NCBI GenBank assembly: GCA_945875845.1
Contig: CAMCMB010000004.1
Coordinates: 97,147 to 161,146, forward strand
Length of the DNA: 64,000 bases
Direction: 5' to 3'
Origin: Pirellula staleyi DSM 6068
Lineage (GTDB): Bacteria; Planctomycetota; Planctomycetia; Pirellulales; Pirellulaceae
Part shown: in pieces, positions 9,812 to 18,494 of the stretch
How the letters are laid out: every line of letters begins with the position of its first letter
Numbering within the stretch: the stretch's first letter is position 1
Translations under genes and position numbers: made by a program
Notes under the pieces: model-generated
Seen by the model: the letters and a program-made list of their open reading frames with translations, nothing else
Databases searched by the model: none
What the model was told of the DNA's origin: nothing

Positions 9812-11437
9812 TTAGTGCCTAAAGTGCCGTTGGCCAGTGAAAATCATCGGAATTCGGTGCTCGTTGCAGGCTGCGATGACTTCATCATCCTTTCGCGATC
9901 CGCCCGGTTGAATAATGGCAATGATTCCCGCTTTTGCTGCCCGATGGATGGAGTCCGCAAAAGGGAAAAATGCATCCGATGCCAATATGCTCCCATTCGA
10001 TCGGTCCGAGGCTTTTTCGATGGCGATTTCAACGCTGTCGACTCGGCTCATCTGCCCCGCTCCCACTCCCACCAAAGCAGCATCACGCGCCAAAATGATG
10101 GCATTGCTCTTGACGTGTCGGACCATTTCCCAGCCAAACGCAATGTCATCCCACAACTCTTCCGCCACGGCCACACTCGTTACCGTTTTCCAATTCAAAT
10201 TGATTGCAGGTTGATTGTCGGATTGCTGGACAAGGACACCCCCACTTAGAAATCGATAATGCAGCTCAAGCGGCTGTGGGCCGAAAGGTCCCGTTTGCAT
10301 CAAGCGGACGTTGTCTCGCCACTTTGGCTTGGTCTTAAGTACCGCCACTGCCTCCGGCAAAAACTTCGGCGCAACAATTGCCTCGATAAACAATCCTGGC
10401 TCGCAAAGCACTTCCGCAGTCTCGACATCCACCGTCGTGTTAAACCCGATCACGCCTCCAAATGCACTCAACGGATCGCCAGCCAGTGCTTTTCTGCAAG
10501 CGAACGAAAGCTTATGAGCGGATGCTCCGCCGCAAGGGTTGTTGTGTTTGACAACGACAGCGGACGGTTTCGCGAAACATCGAACAATGCCCAACGCACT
10601 GTCCAAATCAAGCAAATTGTTGAATGATAATTCCTTGCCATTCAGTTGCTCTGCGTCGACAAGCGAAGCGTTGGAATTGCCTGGCAACCGATATAAAGCT
10701 GCTGCTTGATGGGGATTCTCACCGTAACGCAAACTGCTCTTGAGCTGCAACGGAATCAACATACTCGACGGCATTGACAAAGGAGAAACGACTGTAGAGG
10801 TTTCTGCAACAACCGACTTCGTAAGATAATTTGCAATGTTGGCATCATAGCGTGCTGTCTCGGCAAAGCACTCAGCCGCCAATTGCAAACGCGTTGCATC
10901 ACTTGTGCCTCCATGCTTACCTAATTCCCTAGCGATCAATTCATATTGGTTAGGACTCGTCGCAACCGTAACAAACACGTGATTCTTTGCGGCAGCTCGA
11001 ATGAGACTGGGACCGCCAATGTCGATCTGTTCAATCGCTTCGGGCAAGGTCACATTTGGCTTTCGAATCGTCTCTTCGAAGGGATACAGATTCACAACAA
11101 CGAGATCGAACTCCAGTATTTCGTGTTCGGCAAGCGAATCGCGATCTTGTGGGACGTTGCGTCTGGCAAGAATTCCGCCAAAGATTTTCGGATGCAGTGT
11201 CTTCACTCTGCCATCCATGACTTCGGGAAAACCCGTATAAACCGCAATTTCGTGCGCATCTAGCCCATGGTCGAGCAAGTATTTGCGAGTCCCCCCGGTG
11301 CTGTAGATCTCAACTCCCCGCGACTCAAGCGATTTCGCGAGTTCGACCAAGCCCCGCTTGTCGCTGACACTGATTAACGCACGCTTGATAGACGAAAACG
11401 AACTCACGGATGGAGACTTTGGACCGGTTAGAGGCAC
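9812..11437 (-). CDS. purH: Bifunctional AICAR formyltransferase / IMP cyclohydrolase
   Basis: 541 residues, close to the usual 510-530. It catalyses the last two steps of purine synthesis: formylation of AICAR with 10-formyl-THF, then cyclisation to IMP. The N-terminal MGS-like cyclohydrolase domain shows KRALISVSDKRGL, STGGTRKYL and GRVKTLHPKIFGGIL; the transformylase domain has LRYGENPHQAA, VVKHNNPCG with the catalytic Lys-His, SAFGGVIGFN, and ends with PGGSRKDDEVI and FTGQRHFRH. The start is a GTG, giving about 17 extra residues before the domain. It is monocistronic, followed by the hairpin repeat at 9674. Confidence 0.97.
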   Translation of the reverse strand: MPLTGPKSPSVSSFSSIKRALISVSDKRGLVELAKSLESRGVEIYSTGGTRKYLLDHGLDAHEIAVYTGFPEVMDGRVKTLHPKIFGGILARRNVPQDRDSLAEHEILEFDLVVVNLYPFEETIRKPNVTLPEAIEQIDIGGPSLIRAAAKNHVFVTVATSPNQYELIARELGKHGGTSDATRLQLAAECFAETARYDANIANYLTKSVVAETSTVVSPLSMPSSMLIPLQLKSSLRYGENPHQAAALYRLPGNSNASLVDAEQLNGKELSFNNLLDLDSALGIVRCFAKPSAVVVKHNNPCGGASAHKLSFACRKALAGDPLSAFGGVIGFNTTVDVETAEVLCEPGLFIEAIVAPKFLPEAVAVLKTKPKWRDNVRLMQTGPFGPQPLELHYRFLSGGVLVQQSDNQPAINLNWKTVTSVAVAEELWDDIAFGWEMVRHVKSNAIILARDAALVGVGAGQMSRVDSVEIAIEKASDRSNGSILASDAFFPFADSIHRAAKAGIIAIIQPGGSRKDDEVIAACNEHRIPMIFTGQRHFRH

Positions 11438-11517
11438 TACAAGAAAAGAAAAGGCAACGTTAGCCTTCCTCTAATATGGTCGCCGAATACCCTCAAAATC
11501 GCAAGCCTGGATTCTTC

Positions 11518-12873
11518 CTAGGCAAGTCCATGCTCCACCGCATCCAATAGGAAATCGATTTCCGATTCTGCAATCGAAAGGGGCGGAATAATCGGGATGA
11601 CATTTCCCAGAGGTCTAAGCCATAACCCCTTTTCTAGCATGCGTTTGCAGATCTTGCCAGCGGTCTGCTCCCGCCACGGATGAGGAGTCTTGGTGGCCTT
11701 GTCCGAAACCAATTCAATGGCTGCCATCAATCCGCACGTTCGAATATCACCTACCTCTGGATGGTTTCGCAATCCTTCCAAGCGGCTTCGTAATAAATTG
11801 GCTTTTGCTGGCAATTTCTCAAGGGTACTCTCCATTTGGAAAAGGTCCAAGGTCGCGTGAGCCGCCGACGCCGAAAGCGGATTGCCTCCATAGGTATGAC
11901 CATGGAGAAAACTCCGAGCGTCCTCGAATCTCCCTAGGAATGCTTGCCAAACGCCCGTTGCGACAACGGTCGCACTCATCGGCAGGTAGCCGCCCGTCAA
12001 GCCCTTCCCTAAGCACAGAAAATCCGGGCACACCGACTCGTGCTCGCAAGCAAACATTTTGCCTGTCCGACCCATGCCGACGGCAACTTCATCGGCAATG
12101 AGCAAACACCCAAACTCACGACAAAGCCGTTCGATTCCTGACAAGAACCCAATGGGGTGGATGACCATTCCTGCCGCCCCTTGCACTAACGGCTCAATGA
12201 TCATCGCGACGATTTCGTCCGAGTGTTTCTCAAACAGCTCCCGATACTGCGACAGATAGTAGTCCGTCGCCTGCAATGGAGGGACCTCGATCGGCAGCCG
12301 ATAGAGATCAGGACAAGGCCCTCGCAAGACGGGAAACAGCAATGGTTGAAACATCTCTTGAAATCGCGATACGCCTCCGACGCTGACCGTTCCAAGCGTG
12401 TCACCATGATAGGCGTTCCCCAACGCCAAAAACGTCGTGCGTTTGGGCTCCGGCTTGGAACACTGCCGCCAGTATTGGAATGCGAGCTTCATCGCAACCT
12501 CCACCGCCGAAGCTCCATCGCCTGAGAAAAAAACATGGCTGAGCCCGTCCGGCGTTATCTCGACAAGCCTCTGTGCCAACGAAATCGTGGTCGGGTGACT
12601 CATTCCCAAATTCGTAACGTGGGAGATCCGTTCCAATTGATTTCGGATCGCTTGGTCAATGTAGGGATGACGGTGCCCGTGAATATTGCACCACATGGAG
12701 CTTGCACCGTCCAGATATCGGCGGCCATCGATGTCCGTCAACCAACAACCTTGCCCCGTCTCGATGATCAAACCTTCGTAGCCTTCCATCTGCGAGAACG
12801 CGTGCCAGACGGCGGTACGATCGAGTTCGCGAAGTTGTTGTCGACTCCCTCCAGATCGAAGGCCCTCACTCAT
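11518..12873 (-). CDS. bioA: Adenosylmethionine-8-amino-7-oxononanoate aminotransferase
   Basis: About 451 residues; a class III PLP aminotransferase that makes 7,8-diaminopelargonate (DAPA) in biotin synthesis with SAM as amino donor. Seen: RTAVWHAFSQMEG at the N terminus, GASSMWCNIHGH, FFSGDGASAVEVAMKLA (PLP phosphate region), GNAYHGDTLGTVSVGG, LLIADEVAVGMGRTG and the Schiff-base lysine in CLGKGLTGGYLP. The C-terminal RPLGNVIPIIPPLSI is typical. The chosen ATG lies in ATGAGTGA, overlapping the stop of the upstream Rieske gene by 8 nt, which implies translational coupling; an in-frame ATG at 12903 would extend it by ten residues. bioB lies separately at 38.3 kb; bioF and bioD are not in the window. 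Confidence 0.94.
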   Translation of the reverse strand: MSEGLRSGGSRQQLRELDRTAVWHAFSQMEGYEGLIIETGQGCWLTDIDGRRYLDGASSMWCNIHGHRHPYIDQAIRNQLERISHVTNLGMSHPTTISLAQRLVEITPDGLSHVFFSGDGASAVEVAMKLAFQYWRQCSKPEPKRTTFLALGNAYHGDTLGTVSVGGVSRFQEMFQPLLFPVLRGPCPDLYRLPIEVPPLQATDYYLSQYRELFEKHSDEIVAMIIEPLVQGAAGMVIHPIGFLSGIERLCREFGCLLIADEVAVGMGRTGKMFACEHESVCPDFLCLGKGLTGGYLPMSATVVATGVWQAFLGRFEDARSFLHGHTYGGNPLSASAAHATLDLFQMESTLEKLPAKANLLRSRLEGLRNHPEVGDIRTCGLMAAIELVSDKATKTPHPWREQTAGKICKRMLEKGLWLRPLGNVIPIIPPLSIAESEIDFLLDAVEHGLA

Positions 12874-13180
12874 CGTTGAGCTCGACTTGAATCTCATCCC
12901 CAACCACGATTACCGCAAAAATATCGACTTTGATCTTTGGGTTATCCAACCAGGATCCATCGGTCAAGGAAAACCGCCATGCGTGCCATGGGCAGGTGAC
13001 GGTGTCTTTGTCGATCCATCCACATGCCAGCGATGCTCCCATGTGGGGGCAAAAATCGTCCATCGCGTGGAATTGACCATCTTGATTGAAGATCGCGATC
13101 ATGCGGTCGCCCACGGGAAACGCTCTCGCCTCATTGAGCGGAATATCTGTTGTCTTCGCAACGGTGATTCGCTCAGCCAT
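12866..13180 (-). CDS. Rieske [2Fe-2S] ferredoxin-like protein
   Basis: 104 residues, single domain. The two cluster-binding boxes are present: C-P-H-M-G (about residues 44-48) and C-P-W-H-A-W (about residues 63-68), with the spacing of Rieske ferredoxins or NirD-like small subunits. No membrane anchor or signal is visible, so it is probably a cytosolic one-electron carrier. Its start overlaps the cinA stop by 8 nt (ATGGCTGA) and its stop overlaps bioA in the same way. The partner oxidoreductase is unknown; a link to biotin or NAD metabolism is inference from the operon only. Confidence 0.9.
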   Translation of the reverse strand: MAERITVAKTTDIPLNEARAFPVGDRMIAIFNQDGQFHAMDDFCPHMGASLACGWIDKDTVTCPWHAWRFSLTDGSWLDNPKIKVDIFAVIVVGDEIQVELNDE

Positions 13181-14471
13181 GCTGCAACAACTCCAGCCGC
13201 AAAAAGTTCAATCCCGTCTTCGCCAATCGATGATAGAGCACGTCCGGATGAGCCCCTAGGGAAACCGTCGTGTGTTGGACTGGCTTGCCCCTCCGCGCGA
13301 GAGCGAACGTAAAATCCGATGTCGGCAAACTCTTGGAGGAGATCACGGATTGATGTGTTGGGTAAACGCCTGCAGCGAGACACAAGTCGAGATCCAACTG
13401 ATGTCGCAAATGCTCCGCCGCGTTCGATAATTTGTTGGTTATTTCGTCACTCGCATTTGGATCCACCAAATCTGCCGAAAAACCAGAGGGAATACTCGCC
13501 GAAAGGTGGTCTAAGGAGGGAAACCATCGACCTGCTTGAAGCCCGGTCCAAGCTTGACTAGAAAGATCGGCAAGGTATTTCTGAATCCAAGCTCCTGAGC
13601 CGATTTCAATGACTCCAAGCTTTGTTGCTCCATCGGTCAGCGAGGCTTGGGTTGCGCTATCAATATCGATCTCTCCTTCGCCGAAGATCAACTGGCCGAG
13701 TTGTTCGTGAATCTGCTGAATCGTCGGCTCGATCTTGGATTGGAACTCCGCTTCGTTGGAACATAGGGCTGCGATTCGCAACGTGATCGTGGCCTTGGAA
13801 ACCGTGATGCCGACGATTGGATCTCGGTCGCGATGGATCAGGTCTGGCAGCTTCTTTTCCACGTCGCTCTCGCCGATACCAAAAACTTTGACGCTATGAT
13901 AAAACCAACGTTTGCTGCCAAGCCCCATTTCCTGGATTAGCCTGGGTTGAATCGTCTCAGCGAACATCTGCATCATTTCAGCAGGAACGCCGGGCAAAGA
14001 AAAGATACGGCTCGTTCGGCCCTCCAAAGTGTGTGGACTAGATACGATCAAATCGATTCCAGGTGCGGTCCCATGTGGGTTGTCGATCATTCGAGAACCG
14101 GCCGGAAACATGGCTTGTGAGCGATTCCTTTCGGGCATCGGTCGTTTCCTCAAAGCGAACAAAGACTCGATATGCTCAAGGGCTTCTTGGCGAATTTCAA
14201 GCGGAATTTCAAAAGCTAAGGCCATGGCTTCGCGAGTCAAGTCGTCGGCGGTTGGCCCCAGTCCACCGGTGGCAACGACCAGGTCCGCCCTTCGAACGGC
14301 GTTCCGAAACACGTCGATATTGTCTTGCATCGCATCGCCGACGGTGGTGTGAAAAGCTGTCTTAATTCCTAAATCGCCGAGCTTTTCGCTAATCCATTTG
14401 CTGTTGGTATCAAGGCGTTGGCCGCTGGTGATTTCGTCACCAATAGAAATGATCTCTGCTCTTAATGTCAT
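13173..14471 (-). CDS. cinA: CinA-family protein with degenerate C-terminal PncC domain
   Basis: 432 residues. The N-terminal MoCF-like (COG1058) domain is complete: EIISIGDEITSGQRLDTNS, ATGGLGPTADDLTREA, NPHGTAPG and LPGVPAEM. The C-terminal domain should be a nicotinamide-nucleotide amidase (PncC) with the SCTGG motif. Here the aligned stretch reads LGVIEIGSGAWIQKYLADL, so the nucleophilic serine and its surroundings are replaced, and the usual GIAGP motif appears only as AAGVYPTH. The ADP-ribose/NAD pyrophosphatase half may be active while the amidase half probably is not (inference). First gene of a three-gene overlapping operon with the Rieske and bioA genes. Confidence 0.92.
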   Translation of the reverse strand: MTLRAEIISIGDEITSGQRLDTNSKWISEKLGDLGIKTAFHTTVGDAMQDNIDVFRNAVRRADLVVATGGLGPTADDLTREAMALAFEIPLEIRQEALEHIESLFALRKRPMPERNRSQAMFPAGSRMIDNPHGTAPGIDLIVSSPHTLEGRTSRIFSLPGVPAEMMQMFAETIQPRLIQEMGLGSKRWFYHSVKVFGIGESDVEKKLPDLIHRDRDPIVGITVSKATITLRIAALCSNEAEFQSKIEPTIQQIHEQLGQLIFGEGEIDIDSATQASLTDGATKLGVIEIGSGAWIQKYLADLSSQAWTGLQAGRWFPSLDHLSASIPSGFSADLVDPNASDEITNKLSNAAEHLRHQLDLDLCLAAGVYPTHQSVISSKSLPTSDFTFALARRGKPVQHTTVSLGAHPDVLYHRLAKTGLNFLRLELLQHG

Positions 14472-14504
14472 GAAAATGTTTGGCTTGCGGTTGCGGGGTC
14501 AGGC

Positions 14505-15896
14505 TTAGTATTCGATAGCGGAATCGCTGGGTTTTTCATTTTGTGCTTTGAGGACTTCATCCATGGTCAGAGCCATGACGCGCGTATACCTACGGATAGC
14601 CTCGCTGTAATTCTTAGAACGTTCCGCGGTCACAGCCATATGCATATGTTCGTCGATTTCCTTCGACTCGATCTTCCAATCATTTTCTTTGACCCAGTCG
14701 CCCAATTCGTGAAGCACGTTTGTCAATTGAGCGGTGAAACTCGCGTCTGGTTTGCAAGTTGCTTTACGATAGGGGCCGCGTCCATAAAATCCTTCAAAAT
14801 CATTTCGAACGCGCTGTCCTTGATATTTGTACCAGCCAGTTGCAAAAGCCACTGCTCCCGCGCCTGCTGCCAAGCATGCAATGGGAAACTGACCGAGCAG
14901 CAACAGTACCAAACAACATAGAAAGCAAATCGCAGTCGCAATTCCAAATGGAACAGGGAACTGTGGAGCGACCGCAGATGGGTTCTTGTCTTTCGAAGCA
15001 TTGCCGCGTATCAACGTGTCGCTCTTTACTTCGCCAACAACGACAGTTATGTTGTCCGGCCCTCCCCGTAGATTTGCGAGATGGACCATGGCTTGCACGG
15101 CGCTATCGATGTCTAGAGCCTGCAAGAGCACCCCCATCTCTTCATCCGTCAGCTGGCCGCTCAACCCGTCACTACAAAGCAAAAACTTATCTCCGACACG
15201 CAACGGGAAAGGACCTTCCAAGTCGACCGCAACCGTTGCGTTGGGGCCAAGCGAACGAGTGATCACGTTTTTCGGAATAGCATTGCTTCGCAGGGCTTCT
15301 TCGCTCATGTCACCCGAAGCTCGCATCTCCCAAACGAGGGAATGATCAAAAGTAAGCTGCTCCATGACGTTTCCTCGCAGTCGATAGACCCGGCTGTCAC
15401 CGACGTGGGCTATGACCGCTCCCTCGGGCAGAATCGCCAATGCACAAGTTGTCGTTCCCATACTTCGGAAATCAGGATTCGCTTGTCCTTTGCGAAAGAT
15501 CTCACTGTTCGTTTCTACGAGTGAGCGTTGCAAAGCCTCAGAAGGTATGCCTTTTAGAAGCTTCGAGAAATGATGTGGAATCAGTTCCACCGCAAGCCGA
15601 CTCGCGAGCTCACCAGCAGCATGAGCACCCATCCCATCCGCGACGATCAGCAAGTGACCCGCTCGTTGCCAGGAACTATCGTCCTCAGCGAGGACAACCA
15701 CATAACTATCCTGGTTGTTGCGACGCCGCATCCCAACATGTGTGGCAGAAGCGACTGCGAACGAGTCTCGCCATGCGGGTTGTGAAGTTGGATTTGACTG
15801 AGACAAAATAAGTGTTAATTCGTTAAGACGAAAACTGTCGGAAAGGGAATAAGCCTGAAATGATACCACGAGCTCGCCATCGCTTCGATTCCACAA
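14505..15896 (-). CDS. PP2C-family serine/threonine phosphatase with membrane segments
   Basis: 463 residues. A complete PP2C (PPM) domain covers roughly residues 45-290: RRNNQDSY, VADGMGAHAAGE, MGTTTCALAI, AHVGDSRVYRL, ITRSLGPN, LCSDGLSGQLTDEEM and GGPDNITVVV, so the metal-binding aspartates are present. Two hydrophobic helices follow (about 310-355: FGIATAICFLCCLVLLLLG and IACLAAGAGAVAFATG) with a charged cytoplasmic tail, so the enzyme is anchored with the catalytic domain probably in the cytoplasm. The start is uncertain: TTG at 15896, with in-frame GTG/TTG alternatives before the domain. It starts 3 bp after the TrmH-like gene. It may reverse kinases such as the one at 19.8 kb (inference). 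Confidence 0.92.
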   Translation of the reverse strand: MWNRSDGELVVSFQAYSLSDSFRLNELTLILSQSNPTSQPAWRDSFAVASATHVGMRRRNNQDSYVVVLAEDDSSWQRAGHLLIVADGMGAHAAGELASRLAVELIPHHFSKLLKGIPSEALQRSLVETNSEIFRKGQANPDFRSMGTTTCALAILPEGAVIAHVGDSRVYRLRGNVMEQLTFDHSLVWEMRASGDMSEEALRSNAIPKNVITRSLGPNATVAVDLEGPFPLRVGDKFLLCSDGLSGQLTDEEMGVLLQALDIDSAVQAMVHLANLRGGPDNITVVVGEVKSDTLIRGNASKDKNPSAVAPQFPVPFGIATAICFLCCLVLLLLGQFPIACLAAGAGAVAFATGWYKYQGQRVRNDFEGFYGRGPYRKATCKPDASFTAQLTNVLHELGDWVKENDWKIESKEIDEHMHMAVTAERSKNYSEAIRRYTRVMALTMDEVLKAQNEKPSDSAIEY

Positions 15897-15899
15897 GCA

Positions 15900-16730
15900 T
15901 CACTTTTTGAAATTCGCGTCGAAAGCAGAAACGGGTTCGCCTCTGCGCCTTAAACTGTGCAGTATAATTCCAGCTGCTACGCTGACATTCAACGAATCCG
16001 TCCCTAACTCCATCTCGATCCGTACGCATCGATTTGCAGCATTTTGAACGGACTTTGGGAGACCGTGGGCTTCGTTTCCAAGAATCAACAAAGTGGGCCC
16101 GCAACGGCGAAAAAGGCTCAATTCTACACTTGCATCGGTCAGGCAAGCGGCCACCGATTCAATTCCCGATTGACTGCAGATTTCAATGGCTGCAAGTGGT
16201 TCAGGAACTTCATAGTACTTCAATTTGAATGCGTTTCCCATCGACACTCGCAACACACGACGGGCGAACGGATCCACGCATTCCGGGCCGATAAACAAAT
16301 CCGAAATACCCAGCGCCGCGCAAGATCGAAAGATCGAGCCCATGTTTTCTGGATCTTGAACTCCAATCAACATTACCCCCATCCAATCTCGCGTTGGCTT
16401 GAGCGATTCTTTCGAAACCTGAACGAACGTTGGCCGTATTCCACATGCTAAATAGCCACGATGAAACGAAAAGCCAATCAACTCAGAGACTTGCTCGCCC
16501 GGAACAACAAACAAATCGACGTCGCTCGGCAACCAAGAGACGGCTTCGTCAAGATACTTCTCGTCGATGAGAAAGGAATCTACATCCATTCCGCTCGCAA
16601 TCAAGCGGTGAACTAGCGGTTTGCTCTCCGCGATAAACCGACCGCTATATCGCGTCAAGTTCGTGGTCCGCAAATTTCGATACGGATCTAAGCGATCGGA
16701 TTCAAGGTCGGTTAGGCGATGGATGGGCAT
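15900..16730 (-). CDS. TrmH/SpoU-family RNA 2'-O-methyltransferase
   Basis: 276 residues. The SPOUT C-terminal domain has the three SAM-knot motifs: VQDPENMGSIFRSCAALG, LLILGNEAHGLP and DSLNVSVAAGIILH. An N-terminal substrate-binding region with RYSGRFIAESKPLVHRLI matches the TrmH-type rRNA/tRNA methyltransferases (RlmB/TsnR-like). The exact target nucleotide cannot be told from sequence. Co-directional and 3 bp from the PP2C gene. Confidence 0.92.
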   Translation of the reverse strand: MPIHRLTDLESDRLDPYRNLRTTNLTRYSGRFIAESKPLVHRLIASGMDVDSFLIDEKYLDEAVSWLPSDVDLFVVPGEQVSELIGFSFHRGYLACGIRPTFVQVSKESLKPTRDWMGVMLIGVQDPENMGSIFRSCAALGISDLFIGPECVDPFARRVLRVSMGNAFKLKYYEVPEPLAAIEICSQSGIESVAACLTDASVELSLFRRCGPTLLILGNEAHGLPKSVQNAANRCVRIEMELGTDSLNVSVAAGIILHSLRRRGEPVSAFDANFKK

Positions 16731-16787
16731 CTATGGATTGGTTTGCGATTCTGATTCAAATTTATTTTCGATTCATGCCATTCGGCT

Positions 16788-18494
16788 TCAGCCAATGGTA
16801 CCCGACCTTCGCCCCAGCGGGACGCTACGGAATCGTCCCGCCAACCAAATTAGCATCGGAATAATGCTAATAAATGCTAGGACTCTCGCAGGCCAGTCGC
16901 CCACGATTTGCCAATACCCCCAGCGACCATCTGGGTTGGGTTCGGCAAGAATCGAACCTCCCTCCAGACGCGGGATGAAACGAATGACGCGACCGTTACC
17001 ATCGATCCATGCCGATATCCCAGAGTTTGCCGCCACCAACATCGGTCGTCGGTTCTCCACCGCCGCCAAGATCGCATTGTTCAAGTGGTGGTCCAAAATA
17101 CTGGAACCACGAAACCAACCATCATTGGTGATGTTGACCAAAAGATCCGGCAGATGCCCGTTGGCCGTTTGCGTAACAATTCGTGAACGCACCACATGTG
17201 GCAGCACATCTTCGAAACAGATGGTTGTTGATAGAACAGCTCCTGACGGAAGCTGCCATGACGGAACCTCTTCACTTGTCGACAGGGTCCCCATACCGAA
17301 GCTTGCTAACAATTCTGGAAACCAAGAGACAACAGGGATGTACTCGCCAAACATGACCAAGTGCTGCTTGGTGTAGTATTGCGCTTCGTCTGGCTTGCTG
17401 GGATCTAGCCAGAGCGCGGAGTTGTATCGGCTACGCTTACCTCCACGAATCTTTTCCGTATCCGTCCCAACGAGCCAAAAAGGCGGCGAGGGTTCGAACG
17501 CTGCATTGAGACGATTTAGTTTGAAAGCATGTTCTCGCCTGATTTTCGTAAGGATGTTTGCAAACTCAACTTCGTTCACCCCAAATTCGGGCGGGACTGC
17601 CGAGCTGCTGTCCCAATCAAACCACGAAGTCGTACCGCCAAAGGTGCTCTCTGGCCACAAGACCAAATCCACCCCTTGCGTTCGAGCTGTGCGCGCCCCA
17701 ATCAAAGTCTGTTGTTCATAGCGTTCCCAACCCAATTTCTTGTCTTCGTAATCGGCGTCGAACATCGTGGGCATGTTCTCTTGAACGATCAATATTCTGC
17801 CTAGGGGCTTAATAGGCTCTTGGGCGGCAATCCATTGCTCATACGAACTCAAATACAAAGCCGAACCAACCACGACTCCCATCGCAAAACAACTCAATGC
17901 AACACATGCTACGGGGGAAATCCTACCGAACTGATCCTCCGAGCCATTTTTCTTTCGAACCCCCAAAATCGTCCATTGAGCTAACAGCGCTCCAATGAAC
18001 ATCACAACGTAACTAACGCCATAGCTGCCAAACTGCGATGCGATCGGCAGCATCCAAGGCCATGGCGTCTGGCTATGTGCCAGCATGCAAGCCGCAAAAC
18101 CCGTTGCAAAATAAGCTCGTATTAATTCGCAACCCACCCAAGCCGTGGCCGCCGCGATTGGCAATGGAAATCGAAATTGGTGATGAAGCGATCTCGCCAG
18201 GGAAATAAAGAGAGGTAAGTAAACCGCCAAGTACAGCGACAAAGCCAACCATCCTGCGTACAGCGGCCAAAACGCCAATCGAATTCCCTGCAACAGGGCC
18301 AACCACATGATCGATCCGGCAAGCCAAATGCTCCAATACTCTCGCCGAGTGAACGGGCCCTTTTTCGCAATGATCACAACCCAACAAGCACAAGCCAGAT
18401 ATGCCGCCCAAGGAAACTGGAGCGGCGGCAAAGACATCCAATACAATAATGCACCAACCACAGCCCAAAACCAGTTTTTGTTTGCGACATTCAT
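16788..18494 (-). CDS. lnt: Apolipoprotein N-acyltransferase
   Basis: About 568 residues. Transfers the third acyl chain to the N-terminal cysteine of lipoproteins in the inner membrane. Six or so hydrophobic helices fill the first 240 residues (WFWAVVGALLYWMSLPPL onward), followed by a nitrilase-like periplasmic domain with the catalytic triad in place: Glu in LVLWPESTFGG, Lys in YYTKQHLVMFGEYIP and Cys in STTICFEDVLPHV. A last helix sits at the C terminus. The start ATG overlaps the aroB stop as ATGA; a longer frame back to 18542 runs inside aroB. It fits the lipoprotein-bearing RND adaptor seen at 24.1 kb. Confidence 0.95.
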   Translation of the reverse strand: MNVANKNWFWAVVGALLYWMSLPPLQFPWAAYLACACWVVIIAKKGPFTRREYWSIWLAGSIMWLALLQGIRLAFWPLYAGWLALSLYLAVYLPLFISLARSLHHQFRFPLPIAAATAWVGCELIRAYFATGFAACMLAHSQTPWPWMLPIASQFGSYGVSYVVMFIGALLAQWTILGVRKKNGSEDQFGRISPVACVALSCFAMGVVVGSALYLSSYEQWIAAQEPIKPLGRILIVQENMPTMFDADYEDKKLGWERYEQQTLIGARTARTQGVDLVLWPESTFGGTTSWFDWDSSSAVPPEFGVNEVEFANILTKIRREHAFKLNRLNAAFEPSPPFWLVGTDTEKIRGGKRSRYNSALWLDPSKPDEAQYYTKQHLVMFGEYIPVVSWFPELLASFGMGTLSTSEEVPSWQLPSGAVLSTTICFEDVLPHVVRSRIVTQTANGHLPDLLVNITNDGWFRGSSILDHHLNNAILAAVENRRPMLVAANSGISAWIDGNGRVIRFIPRLEGGSILAEPNPDGRWGYWQIVGDWPARVLAFISIIPMLIWLAGRFRSVPLGRRSGTIG

